Assembly (NCBI GenBank): GCA_028583605.1
Contig: CM053333.1
Span: 11,803,638-11,867,637 of the forward strand
Length of the DNA stretch: 64,000 nt
Reading direction: 5' to 3'
DNA from: Dastarcus helophoroides
Taxonomy: Eukaryota; Arthropoda; Insecta; Coleoptera; Bothrideridae
Below are positions 43,741 to 55,516 of the stretch, in pieces. Under the pieces are notes generated by a model. The model saw only the letters and a program-made list of their open reading frames with translations. It ran no database searches and was not told the DNA's origin. A program made the translations under genes and the position numbers. How positions within the stretch are numbered: the first letter of the stretch is position 1; each line of letters begins with the position of its first letter.

Positions 43741-45334
43741 GGTGTAACCTTTAGGGTTTTAATAATAAAAAAAAATATATTAATATGTTCCACTATACCC
43801 TCCTTACCTTAGAGTCTCTCCTTAGCCCATAGGGCAACTTTTAATTATTCTGGGTACAAAAAACTGAGAATCAAAACATATTTAAATGTTAAAACTTTGA
43901 TGCTATTGACGGATCTTTTGAATAATAATAATTTAGAGGATTAGAGGGAGGCAATCTAAAATGTAGACGTAGAATTTGCACCTGTGGCGTAGATTTCCTT
44001 CTTCTTGAATTACAAGCGCCGATAGCATATTTTTCTGAGCTTCTCCGGGCGAATAATGTATTCCGGATAAAATATTCGAGTCTCATTCGCCCTAAAAGGC
44101 GCCTTACCCTATTATTACAATCGGATGACCTCTTTGCGGAGATAGATTACCAACCCTTGAGGCGGCCTTTTTTAAATTTTCGCGTAAGGGTCTTTTAATC
44201 CTCGGTGGAGGTGTTCGTTATTAACTTTTTCTTTGAGCGAATTAAGTTAATAAGCGATTTATGATGGCAAATCAAAAATATATACTTTCAGCTTAGTGAT
44301 TTATGACGCGAGATACCGAATAAACAAATAGAATTGACAAATTAATTGAGTGGTGTAGATAAATCACGTATCTATTAAAACAATTAAAAACTGGTCAAAA
44401 ACAACATTTGAATTGAGAGTGGGATAGGTTATTTTGTGATGAAGCATGTCGCGACAGTGGCAACTAGGTGACACGATAGATAAATCATTTGTAATTCTGT
44501 CAGGCTGATGAATGTGGGGGTTGTTGAACAGTCAACACCCTAACCCGTCCTCATACTTTCTCTCTCTTATTATGCAAAACTAGAATGAATAAAACACTCG
44601 ATTTTGAATTTATTCCACCCAATAAACCGTCAATTGTCGAATCTTAAAATAAAGGAATCATCAGCGCCATATCCTTAAAAATGAACTATCCATAAGAATT
44701 TATTTTTTTGCATCCTGCTGATAAAATAAGTTTTTGTGTTAAACTCGTGATGGACGGGTAATTATGCAAAGAAGGAATGGAAGAAGGGACCGAGGGTCAG
44801 TTAGCGCGGATGCAAATACTAATCGATCGGTATCGTGTGCAAGGATAGGTAACGAATGGAGGAGATGTCAATCCTGCAATCCTGCTAATGATACCCACGA
44901 CCGCATCAAATTACACAACGTGCGGGGACCATCTGGCGCGAGTTAGTTTTCCCGTTTGTAATATTCCTAATGACGAACACACGCGCCGCACACGTACTGC
45001 ATGAAATCGCAACTTTTCCGACTTTCCCGCATTTTTCCAACCAGCCTGTATAATGAACCCCATTTTACAATCGATCTTCGAGGGGGTGAGATGCACGAAA
45101 TTAATAAACGATCTACTTCCGATTGGAACATTTTCTTTCGGTTCCTGCTAGCCGACTTATTAAATTCCAGCTGCTTAACATCACCGCGATCTCTAACGAT
45201 TTCACAGTTTAACGATTTCCTAAGCAGTAGAATATTTCGTAACACACCTAAGTATTGTTGTCTAGACCCGTAGATAGGTAACAAAAGAAAGCCAAGCGAG
45301 TTTAAACTCGTCAATAAATCGACTTGACTTTACC
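43741..45334. other. Unassigned, relatively complex sequence
   Basis: 44090-45290 has balanced composition and no detectable repeats, so it may be single-copy DNA. Short frames exist on both strands (for example 45001-45273) but none shows a recognisable domain. Confidence 0.4.
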
Positions 45335-46325
45335 TCCGAAAATTCGCCATTTTTATCGAAAACCCGAGATTTTGAGAATGAAAACTGAAATTTAGTGACT
45401 ACAAATATATACAAAATTTTGACCATATAAACTCGAAATTTCAAGAAGAAAGCTACAATTCGGGATTTTAAAACATAATTTTGACTTTAAACCCGAAAAT
45501 TCAAATTTTTTTAGAAATTTCTTTTTTCCAAATTTCGTTTTTGGAAATTTCATGAAAAATGTCGACACTTAGATTTATTTTATAAATTCTGGTAATGACT
45601 CAACTTTGGTATTAGCTCAAAATTTCATTAACTCAGCTTCAATGGTTGTTGAAACTTCAAAATGAAAGTCGAAATTTCGAAAAAAGTTAAACTTACCTAC
45701 AAGACTGAAATAAAAATTATTCCGTGATATATTAGAAGTTTTAGAAATTTCAAATATAATCTCGAATTTTTCGTCATTTTTTTAAATTTCGTTTTAAATT
45801 CTAAGTGCAAAACGTCAATATTTCGGAAAAAACTGGACGTTTAAAAGAATTTTAGAAAAAATAAATTGAAATTGCAATTTTTGTCGCAAAATTTCGATTG
45901 CGTTTAGAAATTATACAAGTTTAAGGTTTAATCACGACTTAAGTCGAAATCTCCAGTTTAATATTCTAGTAGTGACTTCTTTAATTTGGCACAATTTCTT
46001 TCTAACTAAACAAAAGTTCACTTTAATCTCAAAATTTTAATTTTTTGATTTTAAATTCTAACTTTCAAGAAAATAAATTTCGAATTTGATATTGAAATTT
46101 TATCATTTGTTCTTGAAATTACGGGTTTAAAAGCCACAATTTTGGCAAAGAACGGTTCAATTTCGAGCAAGAAGTTAAAAATCGATATTAAATTTGAAAT
46201 TTCGACTTAACGCTCGAAAATTAATGATTTTATCAGATTTTACATAACTCGGTTCAACTTTGGAAAAATATCCAAAGTGTTTAAAGGAATTAAAACTTCA
46301 TGGTAGACCCTTATTGACCGGAAAT
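45335..46325. repeat. SatA array
   Basis: AACTCGAAATTTCAAGAAGA, TTTGAAATTTCGACTTAACG and many similar words. Confidence 0.72.
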
Positions 46326-46327
46326 AT

Positions 46328-46562
46328 TATGTTTTTTTTTTTCAATTTATTTAACATTTCTTCGGCCCAGTTTGGAAATATTTAAATTTTTATGGTTTGT
46401 TGACAATTTTCTAAACAGTTTTTGAAATGCGACTACGTGATATTTAAATTTATTGAAAACGTAGTCGCATTTCAAAAACTGTTTAGAAAATTGTCAACAA
46501 ACCATAAAAATTTAAATATTTCCAAACTAGGCCGAAGAAATGTTAAATAAATTAAAAAAAAC
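46328..46562. mobile_element. Foldback (MITE-like) element, about 235 bp
   Basis: Two arms of about 105 bp with only a few differences: left with TTTAACATTTCTTCGGCCCA, then TGTTGACAATTTTCTAAACA and GAAATGCGACTACGT; right the complement. The loop is about 20 bp (GATATTTAAATTTATTGAAA). The outer ends are T-runs. No clear target duplication. A partial relative lies at 18215-18305. Inserted in SatA. Confidence 0.8.
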
Positions 46563-46574
46563 AGAATTAAAACT

Positions 46575-46930
46575 ATTACAAATTTCCGTAAAAAAAATGT
46601 GACTTCTGACTTTATGACAATTAAAAAATCCTTCATCTAACCATGTAACCACATTGTAATTTCGAATTAAAGTTTAAGTTTTGAGCAAAAACTTCATAAT
46701 TTATTAAAAATAAGGTTAGAAATTTTGAATTTATGGTTGAAAAGTGAAATTTTGATTTTAAAGTCAAAATTTCGACATGTGATTTGTAAACGACGGTTTT
46801 ACAAGCTCTTTCGTTTTTTAGTTAACCTAGGAAAATCATGTACGAATCATTAAATCAATTTAAAGTTAACATTTATCCTTTAAAGTAAACATTTTGAAAC
46901 AAAATTTAAATGAAAAAAAATGAATCATTT
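46575..46930. repeat. SatA array, decayed
   Basis: TTGATTTTAAAGTCAAAATT and similar words, less regular than the blocks before it. Confidence 0.55.
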
Positions 46931-46932
46931 TA

Positions 46933-47848
46933 CGAGGGTCAATCAAATATGAAACGGAATTGGTTTTTAAAAATTTATTGGTACAAGATACATATATGAA
47001 AGTTATTAACTATTTTTTTACATAATCTCCTGATCTACTGATTTTGTTTTGTATTTTTCCTAACGGATTGACAGTTTTTTAATGCCATCATCATAAAAAG
47101 AAAGGAGGCGCATTTGCAGCCAATTGCGCACAAATGTCTCAACAGCAGCATCATGATGAAATTGCTCACCTCCTAGAACTTCTTTCAGTGGCCCAAACAT
47201 ATAATAATCGCATGGTGATAAATCGGGACTATAAGGAGGGTGCTCTAATGTTCCCTAATGTATTTCCTCTAATTTTTGTTGCGTCAGATTGGCTGAGTAG
47301 GGGCGGGCATTGTCGTGAAGCAAAATCACATTTCTGACCGAAAATTCGCGCCTCTTCCATCGATATGCACGTTTTGCTTCATCCAATAGCTGGCAGTAGT
47401 AGGCAGCATTAACCGTACGACGTTCATGCAGAAAATCGACGTGCACAACAGCGTTAATCTGGTCCAGAGTCACACTAGTCCGAGGATAATAGGCCTGGGG
47501 TTCATTTTCAATTTGAGTTCATTCTTCCAAAAATTTTTTGTTTCATTCATACACTTGAGTTTTCTTCAAACAAATATCCCCAAACTCTGCTTCTAGTCTA
47601 CGAAGAATTTCGATGGGCTTTACACCTTTCACGTCAAGAAATTTAATTATAATGCGTTGCACAACGTGCGGATGAACCTCTTACCCACTCATTGTATTTA
47701 CAACTAACGAACGGCGAGAACATGAAATTCGCTAGAGCGCAGGAAGTCACGGGATAGCCTCACCTAACATGTCTAAGAGTATGCGCACACTCCTGGCGCC
47801 CTCATGGCAACATGATAGAAATTTCGGTTCACATTTGATTTACCCTCG
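46933..47848 (-). mobile_element. mariner element, internally deleted, 916 bp
   Basis: The terminal CGAGGGTCAATCAAATATGA pairs with TCACATTTGATTTACCCTCG at the other end, and TA lies on both sides (46931-46932 and 47849-47850). Same family as 30219-31693. Inserted in SatA. Confidence 0.9.
47030..47700 (-). pseudogene. mariner transposase, internally deleted
   Basis: The minus strand reads VTLDQINAVVHVDFLHERRT: the region before the second HTH is joined directly to sequence after the first catalytic Asp, so the HTH2 and the CDETW motif are deleted (about 450 bp, junction near 47445). The second Asp motif VILLHDNARPYSANLTQQKL (about 47300) and a PDLSPCDY-type third motif (about 47200) remain. 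Confidence 0.82.
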
Positions 47849-47854
47849 TATTTA

Positions 47855-48250
47855 AATTCGAAATTTAAATCTTCTATTCGATTTTCCATAATTTTAATGC
47901 TCCTTAACATTCTAATGCAACATCCTTTTTATTTTTTAAGGTGCAAATTAACTACGAAGAAGTAGAACGAACAGACATAAATTTAATACCTGTTGACATT
48001 TTAGTTTGAAAAATTGAAAATTACAAGTAAAATCTTGATATTTTTAGAAGAAAATTCAAAAATAACTTGAAATTTATTTAAAAGGTCAAAATATTTCGAT
48101 TCTCTAGTACTTCACTTTTGTCACAAATGTCAAAAACATTTCGACATTTATAAAAAATCTGGACAGTTTGATTTTAATCTCGAAATTATGGCTTTCATTT
48201 GGAAATTTTAATTTTCAACATGAATATTTCACTTTTTTTAGAAAATTACG
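47855..48250. repeat. SatA array
   Basis: GATTTTAATCTCGAAATTAT and ACATTTCGACATTTAT units up to the telomere-like tract. Confidence 0.65.
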
Positions 48251-48266
48251 AGTTGTAACTGAGAAA

Positions 48267-48590
48267 TCTAACCTAACCCAATCCAATCTAACCTAATCTA
48301 ACCTAACCTAACCTAACCTAACCTAAACTAACCTAACCTAACCTAATCTAACCTAACCTAACCTAATCCAACACAACCTAACCCAATCCAACATAACCTA
48401 ACCCAATCCAACCTAATCCAACCTAACCTAACCCAATCTAACCTAAACTAACCCAATCCAACCTAAACTAAGCCAATCCAACTTAACCTAACACAATCTA
48501 ACCTAAACTAACCCAATCCAACCCAAACTAACCCAATCCAACCCAACCTAACCCAATCTAGACTAACCCAATCCAACCTAAACTAACTAA
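48267..48590. repeat. Interstitial telomere-like (CCTAA)n tract
   Basis: About 325 bp. The first third (about 48294-48363) is nearly pure CCTAA, the complement of the insect telomere repeat TTAGG. The rest is a degenerate 20-bp derivative, CCTAAACTAACCCAATCCAA. G is nearly absent from the + strand here. No chromosome end follows, as SatA and LINE pieces lie on both sides. Confidence 0.85.
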
Positions 48591-49003
48591 TTCAGAATTA
48601 AAGTCGAGATTGTGAGAGAAAATGTCACAATTTCAAGAAACCGTTGCGTATTTTAATTTTAAGGGGAAATGTGGTGGTACGTTAATTGCATGATGATTTT
48701 TTTTTGAAAATTTTGACCCCTCCTCCTCCTTGATGAGATTTCATCCTCCCCCCTTACCCGCAGGTGAGATTTACCCAATAATTTTTGAATAATTATATCT
48801 ATTTATTCTACGAGAGATTATTGGATTATTGAAACTTCGTCGTTCATTTACTGACCAAAAAAAGGTCCCCACATTTATACTCCATGGTTTAAATTTTTAA
48901 CTGTTGACTGAAAGAAAGATCGCATTCCGGGCCTAAAAAGTTGACGTGAGATGTTGAAAACATTGGCAACCAAAATTACCATATTACTGACCTCTTTTGT
49001 GTA
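48591..49003. other. Unassigned, with C-rich GGTGAGAT repeat scrap
   Basis: 48715-48775 (CCCCTCCTCCTCCTTGATGA, CCCGCAGGTGAGATTT) resembles 16660-16740. No gene. Confidence 0.35.
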
Positions 49004-49004
49004 C

Positions 49005-49245
49005 AATCTATCCTTGTTTAAAAAGGCGGTTCACCGTCATCTATCCTTGTTTCCGCATCCTTCTCGCGGTGCTTTGAAGGCATAATATGATTGCAATTTG
49101 CGAGTGGATTGAACATTTAAAAAACAATTATGGATATTCCTGTAAAAGTTTTATAAAATCAAGTTTTCAAATTGTTACTTTGGCCTTTAAATTTCGACAC
49201 TTAATAGGGTTATCCTTTGCGAGTGGATTGAACATAAAAAAATAA
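49005..49245 (+). pseudogene. LINE copy 4: 3' end only, with a second 3' end scrap
   Basis: 49010-49125 matches the last 110 bp of the first LINE family (TTTCCGCATCCTTCTCGCGG, TGCTTTGAAGGCATAATA). 49129-49201 is the flank also found after LINE copy 2. At 49202-49245 a second terminal scrap of the same family follows (AATAGGGTTATCCTTTGCGA). Confidence 0.8.
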
Positions 49246-49249
49246 ATCT

Positions 49250-49335
49250 GGAGGCTCTGAATCCGGAAGATCTGTAGGTTCTAGATCTGGAAGAATAGTA
49301 GTTTCTAAATTTGAAAGATCTGGTGATCTTAAGTG
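49250..49335. repeat. Short degenerate tandem repeat
   Basis: CCGGAAGATCTGTAGGTTCT and CTGGAAGAATAGTAGTTTCT; three loose units of about 30 bp. Confidence 0.5.
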
Positions 49336-51190
49336 CCCAACATTATTCACCTAGACTTTGGGCTGAAAATTTCATGAATGATAACGGCGTTTAACGCTCT
49401 AAGGATAATGTGCGAAGAAATGGTGGCCATGATAAAAATTTAATAATCGCGTCATCGCTAAGTAGGAGTTCTGATTGAATTTGAATAAGTGATTTGATTT
49501 ATGAAAGCGTTTGTGAGTGTTGCGTAGGAAAGTTGGCTTTCTGTAGTAAGTTGTTTTAGAGAGTGGCGGTTAGTGAATTGGTGTCGAACGGTTGGTATTA
49601 ATAACAGTGTGGTAAGACTGCGGTTCAGTCGCCTTGAGTAGTTGAAATGAATTAAGTTTGTCGATTAAGGAACCCTTAGCGTTGAAGTTTGTGGAACTGA
49701 TGCTTCGACTTATTGTCGAGTCCAACTTTTCATTGCCCCTCTTCTTATTGTTACAAAGATATAGATGGTGAAAAGCGTTGGTCCGAGGGAAATAAAAATC
49801 GTACGCATTCCAGTTTTTATTAATACTATCCTCGTACGAAACGATCATTTAAAACATTGTTATTTTATGATACTGAATACGAATACATAAATGTTTGGCT
49901 TATGCCTTTTAGGATATATTATACATTGTAAAACATAAATGTTCCATCACAGTTCGTTTATATATCTTTGCTTTTGGACTGTCATGTTTTATGACGAGAC
50001 GCCTTCCTTTCCTCATTCATAAATACTTGTATGTTTAACAAATAACACTCCTTAAATATCCTAGGGTCCTAGGATATTTTATCGAACAGTTTTTAATGTA
50101 GAGACATTAAAATGTTTTCAGACGCGTTTTAATCACGAACTAGTTGGGGAGATTAAAGTCATCTTGTTCGAAATGTGATATTAATAACCCCAGATTAACC
50201 CTTCCGTTAATTTTGAAGAGCAATAAATCTGCAACCTTCCGTATGGTGGTCCATCAAGGCGATCCTTACACCTACAGCTGTTACAAACCCAACCCTAAGA
50301 CACTTCCCTTAAATTCCCCTTATTATTAATGCCAACAATTGTTTAAATGGACCTGCTTTCAACAAAAACTTTACAAACATCAATTTCACGTAATCCCCGG
50401 ATTTATTTTATTTAAAACGTATCCGTTTTGAAAGATGCGATCGCTATATATTTTTCCGTAGAGAGGATATGATTGACGCGGAGGCGTAGAATAGGATCAA
50501 ACTGTCAGCTATAGTGACCAACTGATCCTAGTTGACATTCAAATTTCCTATAGCTCGAGATATATGCGTTGTATACAATAAAAGCAGTCAAGACCTTCTG
50601 GCAACGAAAAGGGAAACCGTACACCCCGAAATTGGTCGATTTTATTTCAAAGGCATTGTAAAATATAAATATACACTTAAACAGGTCGAGCATTTACCGA
50701 CACGATGTGAGTATTGCGTTTCGGAGGATTCATGCGAAAAAGGGGAAATGAAAATCACATAAACCTCCAGACGAGCTGGTACCGATCATCAAACCAACGT
50801 GGCAGAAAAATGAAAAGCTAAATCCGGTTATCATAGCAATTTCCACGCTTTCCTACCGATCTCCGCAAATCGTTCATTTCTCGGTTAGGAAAACTTAACG
50901 CCTAACATATACGAGAATTAATGCTGTAAAGAGAAGATGCAAATATTTATACAGGGTCATGCTAAACGCTGCCTTCATACATAAAGTTAATTACCACCTA
51001 AATGTGTCTAACGTTGAAAGGATGATTGGATATCACAAATAGGTGAAATAATTACGATCCCACCTTGTCCAAACAAAATCCTTTCGAATTGAGAATACTA
51101 CTTAATAAATTTTGTTTCCACGATCATCCCCAATTTGTGTTTGCCAAAATAAATCAATTATTTAACAAAGTTTCAAAAAAAATAGGAAGA
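49336..51190. other. Unassigned, relatively complex sequence
   Basis: No repeats and no protein domain recognised. Modest open frames at 49570-49848 (-) and 50532-50762 (+) have balanced composition but no identifiable family or clear splice sites. This may be single-copy DNA. Confidence 0.4.
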
Positions 51191-51194
51191 AAAT

Positions 51195-51470
51195 TTTGGT
51201 GGAACGGACTAGTCCTTGATTATCTTGAAAAATTAAAATACAAATCTTGTCCCCTAAAACCAACAACAAAGTTGAGCAGCCTTTGTTGTGTTTTCTAATC
51301 TTTCTTGGTTTCAGGGGACAAGATTGGTCTTTTAATTTGTAATTCAATTTCAACAAGAAAGTTTAAAAAACACAACAAAGTTGCTCAACCAACAACAAAG
51401 TTGAGCAACCTTTGTTGTGTTTTTTAATCTTTTTTGATTTTAGGAGACAAGATTTGTATTTCAATTTCTA
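51195..51470. mobile_element. Penelope-like tails in inverted and repeated array, no ribozyme
   Basis: GGAACGGACTAGTCCTTGAT starts an inverted tail. It is followed by a direct tail ending GGGGACAAGATTGGT, then another inverted stub (AAAAAACACAACAAAGTTGC) and a second direct tail (GACAAGATTTGTATTTCAAT). The parts meet at the sequence CAACAACAAAGTTGAGCA, so the ribozyme and coding parts are gone. Confidence 0.7.
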
Positions 51471-51474
51471 TAGG

Positions 51475-52160
51475 AAGAAAAGCCTAAATTTTAAATTAAA
51501 GGCAAAATTTTTTGCAAATTAAATAAAATTGTAAGTGATTTAATCTCGAAATTTTTTGAAGAAAGTCAAAATTTTAAAAAAACTTTTAACTTAGGTGAAA
51601 TAAGATAAGACTGGAAATTTCGAGAAAATATTTTTCCCAAAATTTTGATAACATGTAGAAGTTCCTAAAAAAAGATGCATCTAGAAATTTTTTCAAAAAA
51701 GCAAACATTTCGAAATTGCCAAAAATAAAAAAACAATGAAATGTATAAAAAAAAGTTTTTCGAAAAAAGTCAACATTTTGAGAAAAGCGACTAAAAACAA
51801 GCAGAAAATTGGCAAAAAGAATTGAAATTTTTCATTTTAAAGCGTAAATCTATGAATAAACTTTTTAGTTGGAACTTTTTTTAGAGAAAGATTGCAATTT
51901 CAAGATTAAACACCGAAGAAAATTCGAAAAGTAAATAACTTGTTAAAGTTGATTAATTACTGGAAATAAAAAAGTCAAAATTTGTATTTAAAAAGCCCAA
52001 ATGTTTAGTTTTAAGTAGAAATTTTAGTCAAAAGCCTAAATTTCTAAAAAAAACTTATATAAGAGCAACATATCGATAAAATTACTAATATTTCAGAAAA
52101 ATGCTTTTATCCTAAATGTCAACAAAAAATGGTTTGAATAAAAAAAATATTGTTGCATGT
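51475..52160. repeat. SatA array, A-rich on + strand
   Basis: GGAAATTTCGAGAAAAT and TCGAAAAAAGTCAACATTTTG words: the complement polarity of the 9-13.7 kb block. Confidence 0.68.
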
Positions 52161-52164
52161 TATC

Positions 52165-52589
52165 GGTTCAATAATTAAAATTTCGTGAATTGTAACACTT
52201 TATTTCCAAACTTATTTCGAAACACTACAATTATGATTCACTTAACTATCAAATTATCTAACTATCTGACTAACTAACTATCTGGCTAACTAACTGACTG
52301 ACTGACTGCGGAAAAGACGACCGCGTATTTATACCGTTATGGTTTTTAGAACGGATCTCCGTGCAGATAGGATTATTGTTCGAGGAAACGTCTAGAGCGC
52401 TTATCTGCTGTATGATTCATTTTCGCAGCCGCTTCCCATTATCAAATGTTTCCAGAGAATTCCTTACACTACACAATCACTAATACAAATTTTATAACTA
52501 CATTTTGCTACAATAAGTAAATTTTCGAAAATTTGAGGAAAAGTCGACATTTTGACACAAATGAAAATTTAAGTGGAAGTGAACCAGAA
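52165..52589. other. Unassigned, contains a TAACTATCTGAC tandem tract
   Basis: 52235-52310 is a 4-bp-based tandem tract (CTAACTAACTATCTGGCTAA, CTGACTGACTGACTGC). The surrounding GC-richer text (AAGACGACCGCGTATTTATA) has a TATA-like word and might be part of an old retroelement terminal repeat. Not confirmed. Confidence 0.4.
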
Positions 52590-52900
52590 ATACCAAGTCA
52601 AAAGAGCACGAAAACTTAGCAATGTGAACTAAACAGAGGCAAAACTGTTGAGACGAAACTGCCACAAAAATGCAAAATATTCAATACACAAGAACACGTT
52701 AACTCTATATGTCAATCATGTCAGTCATAGCAGAGTCGAAATTTTAGTGAAATGAATCAGAAAGGTAAAGACAGAAGAATACGGTAACTCAATACGTCAT
52801 CATACCAGAGTCGAAATTCTGCTAAAGTGAATCAAAAAGTTCAAGACAGAAGAACATGAGAACTCAGTATGTCATCATACTAGAACCAAAATTTTAAGAG
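52590..52900. repeat. 75-bp tandem repeat, about three units
   Basis: GACAGAAGAATACGGTAACT at 52770 and GACAGAAGAACATGAGAACT at 52845 start units 75 bp apart. A third, more diverged unit precedes them from about 52683. All share a GAGTCGAAATT segment. Confidence 0.7.
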
Positions 52901-52964
52901 GATGTCTCAATAGAGTCTGCCTAGAAACGCATAGTCGCAGTAACTAAATAAGAGGAGATGATAC

Positions 52965-53105
52965 TCTTCTTCTTCTTTTTCTTCTTCTTCTTCTTCTTCC
53001 TCCTCCTCCTCCTCCTCCTCTTTTTCTGCCTTTTCTTCTTCCTCCTGCTCCTCCTTCTCCTCCTGCTCCTACTCCTCTTCTTCTGCTTCTTCTTCTTCTT
53101 CCCTG
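52965..53105. repeat. (CTT/CTC)n compound microsatellite
   Basis: About 140 bp of CTT, CTC and TTC triplets. Unlike the other GAA-type tracts, no LINE C-terminus could be recognised beside it. Confidence 0.85.
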
Positions 53106-54904
53106 TACGGAGCATGAACTGGTAATGGAAGTCTATTGAGTAGTAGTGCAAGTAGACCTCCAGCAATTCTATATTACGTGAAACGAAGTAAATAATGGGA
53201 AAGCATAGAAGTAAATATCTGTGGTAATGTAGGCTATTTGCATGAGGTCATTTGTTAGGAGAAAAAGTTGGGGTGCTTCCGATGAGACGAAAGAAAACAA
53301 AAGAAAACTAAGATACAAAAATACATCAGTTTGATCTGTTTTATCCCGTGAAATATATTAGCATTTGTCATGTTAATAGTCAACGGGGGCAGATTGGCGG
53401 ATTTGTTTAGCCCGCATAGGAACACCTGCGGGTCGGTGGTGTGGAAACGCAGAGTTCTGCATCACACCGTGAAAGTGTATTTTCCGACGAGATGCAGTAG
53501 CGTCGGCGCGTATTCCATCCGTCAGTGAAGGACATCATTCATGGGATTAGCACAGCTAACCTTGTTAATTGCCCGACTAGACCCGTGCCCGAGCCCGTGT
53601 GTACCCCAAACGTAAATCAGCACAGGCTAAAGAGGGATTAACTCATCACCGACCTGAATTTACACCCCCATTCCACTCCGGACGCTCCTTCGCCGTGGAA
53701 ATATATTACAACTAAATACATGTACATAAAATAGGAACGAAAGCTTGGCTGTCAACTGCTTAAAGATTTTTATGTAATTGTCTCGGCTGTAAAAATGTAC
53801 GTAGCCATAAAATATTCAAAAATTTTTATTTGGAGCAACTTTTTGAAATACGAAAGTTGCTTTATGCTTAGTTTCAGTTTAATTCTAAAAATTTTGTTGA
53901 AATTTTGTTCCTCGATTATATTCGCACTTTTTTGCAATGTAGTTGCCTTAAAAAATTGCTAATTGCAATTATTATTAACATTCTTTAACATCAGAATTTG
54001 TATCAGAAGTTGGTTGAGAGGTTTGCCTCTAAAAAAGCACATTCATTTACTACGAATAACCAAATCATCGATTTTACTTCAAGATGGAGTGAATAAACCT
54101 TATACAATTCACTACAAGAAATAAAAGCAGAGATAATTGCACTGCAGTGATTTTATTAAGTTAATAATATAGAAGTTGACATTCTTCAGCGTATATTTGT
54201 CTTATAGAGGAAAGATACAATCCATCAATAGAACTAAGTGAAAAGACAACTTTTTCATGTAACAGATGAATGCGAGACAACACATATAAAATAAAACTAT
54301 GAGGCAAGATGACAGCTGTCAAAAGAACAACTCCGGCAACTTTTTATCTAAAAACACGCGAATTGTTCGGTACAAATTTGATGCGGTGTAAAAATATTAT
54401 TAGTAAGGAGCAAACAGCAAAAACATGTTATGGTTCCATTTTATATGTTGAGAATTTTAATTGTTATTTAAAACAATGTGCCGGTCGTAATGCGAGGGCA
54501 CTTCATTCTCGGTAGTCCACTCAATAAGGAATTCAATTTGTTGTCAAATTTTTTACCGCGCCTTATAGGGTATTGTCACATTGTGTATTACGACTTCAAA
54601 AAATTGTCTTATGTGCGAAAAAGCTGCTATATTTTGCGGCTTCATTAATCCTACCTTGAGTAGATTGGGTATCCATGCCAGCTTCGATTTGATTCCTAGT
54701 TTAACTATTTTTAATGTATCATTGTTTTATCTGTGTTGAAAGCTCTGGCTGTTTGAATTATAAAACATTGCAACACAATGACTGATAAAATTATCGAACC
54801 AATTCATTGTACCGCGTAAGCTAATAAAGATAGGCGTAAAAAATAAATTAGTTGATTATAATTTTGCAATGAGTCTATTAATTTTAGCTTGTAAGGAAAT
54901 GCAT
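53106..54904. other. Unassigned, with GC-rich island 53385-53700
   Basis: 53385-53700 is clearly GC-richer than the rest of the window (GCGTCGGCGCGTATTCCATC, GACTAGACCCGTGCCCGAGC) and free of repeats. No open frame with a domain. Possible single-copy or regulatory DNA. The remainder is AT-rich and featureless. Confidence 0.4.
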
Positions 54905-55020
54905 CTAGAATTCTGACCTCTCAAACACCTTAGTTGCAACAACACCTTAGTTGCAACAACCCATCTGGATCACATAATTGTAGGACTTTCATCTAGAGCC
55001 CCAAATTATTTAAACAACTT
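54905..55020. repeat. SatB array
   Basis: CATCTAGAGCCCCAAATT units, with a 20-bp direct duplication AACACCTTAGTTGCAAC near 54937. Confidence 0.6.
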
Positions 55021-55021
55021 G

Positions 55022-55106
55022 TCCAATTTTGGAAGAAGAAGTATTGGTAGGCCAAGAGAAAGATGGGTATCGTCACAGGCAATAATGCCTAAAACCTGAA
55101 GTTAAG
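55022..55106 (+). pseudogene. LINE 3' end scrap with GAA tail
   Basis: The plus strand reads FGRRSIGRPRERWVSSQAIM, then a stop after PKT, then the GAA run. GRPRERW is the usual last conserved block of many insect LINE proteins. Only about 25 codons remain. Confidence 0.55.
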
Positions 55107-55156
55107 AAGAAGAAGAAGAAGAAAAAGAAGAAGAAGAAAAAGAAGAAGAAGAAGAA
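55107..55156. repeat. (GAA)n tail of the LINE scrap
   Basis: About 50 bp of GAA with AAA interruptions immediately after the LINE end. Confidence 0.8.
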
Positions 55157-55515
55157 CTTTTCCAATTAAAAACCAAAAGCCAAGGATAAACATCCTCAAT
55201 GCGAAATTGTTAAGTATCTCATCTAGAGCTCTAAATTCTAAAAGAAATTTATCTATAGCTTTCAAGTGCCAATAAGATAAGTCTTGAAGTTCTGCATCTC
55301 AACGGACTTGAAGCTCTGAAGCATCAAAGGAAATCATCTAGAGTTGTGATGGCCCAAAAAAACTAATTTAGAACATTATCCATAAAGTTTACTTAGAGCC
55401 CCAAATTTAGACATATTTCGAAGTTTTAAAAGAAACCCATAACCCAAAAACATTTGAATAATCTCAAAAAAATCACTTAGAGCGCCAAAGACTCAAGAGA
55501 ATTCTTTAAAGTTCC
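55157..55515. repeat. SatB array
   Basis: TCTCATCTAGAGCTCTAAAT and ATCACTTAGAGCGCCAAAGA units. LINE copy 3 inserted in this array, which resumes at 56945. Confidence 0.7.
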
Positions 55516-55516
55516 A

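Noticed and set aside
48267..48590. True chromosome end at the telomere-like repeats
   Set aside because: Non-telomeric sequence continues on both sides for more than 15 kb.
50532..50762. 76-codon plus-strand frame as a host gene
   Set aside because: Composition is balanced, but no family, start context or splice sites could be recognised.
52921..53166. Lys/Arg-rich minus-strand frame of 81 codons
   Set aside because: It is a translation of the CTT/CTC microsatellite with short flanks.
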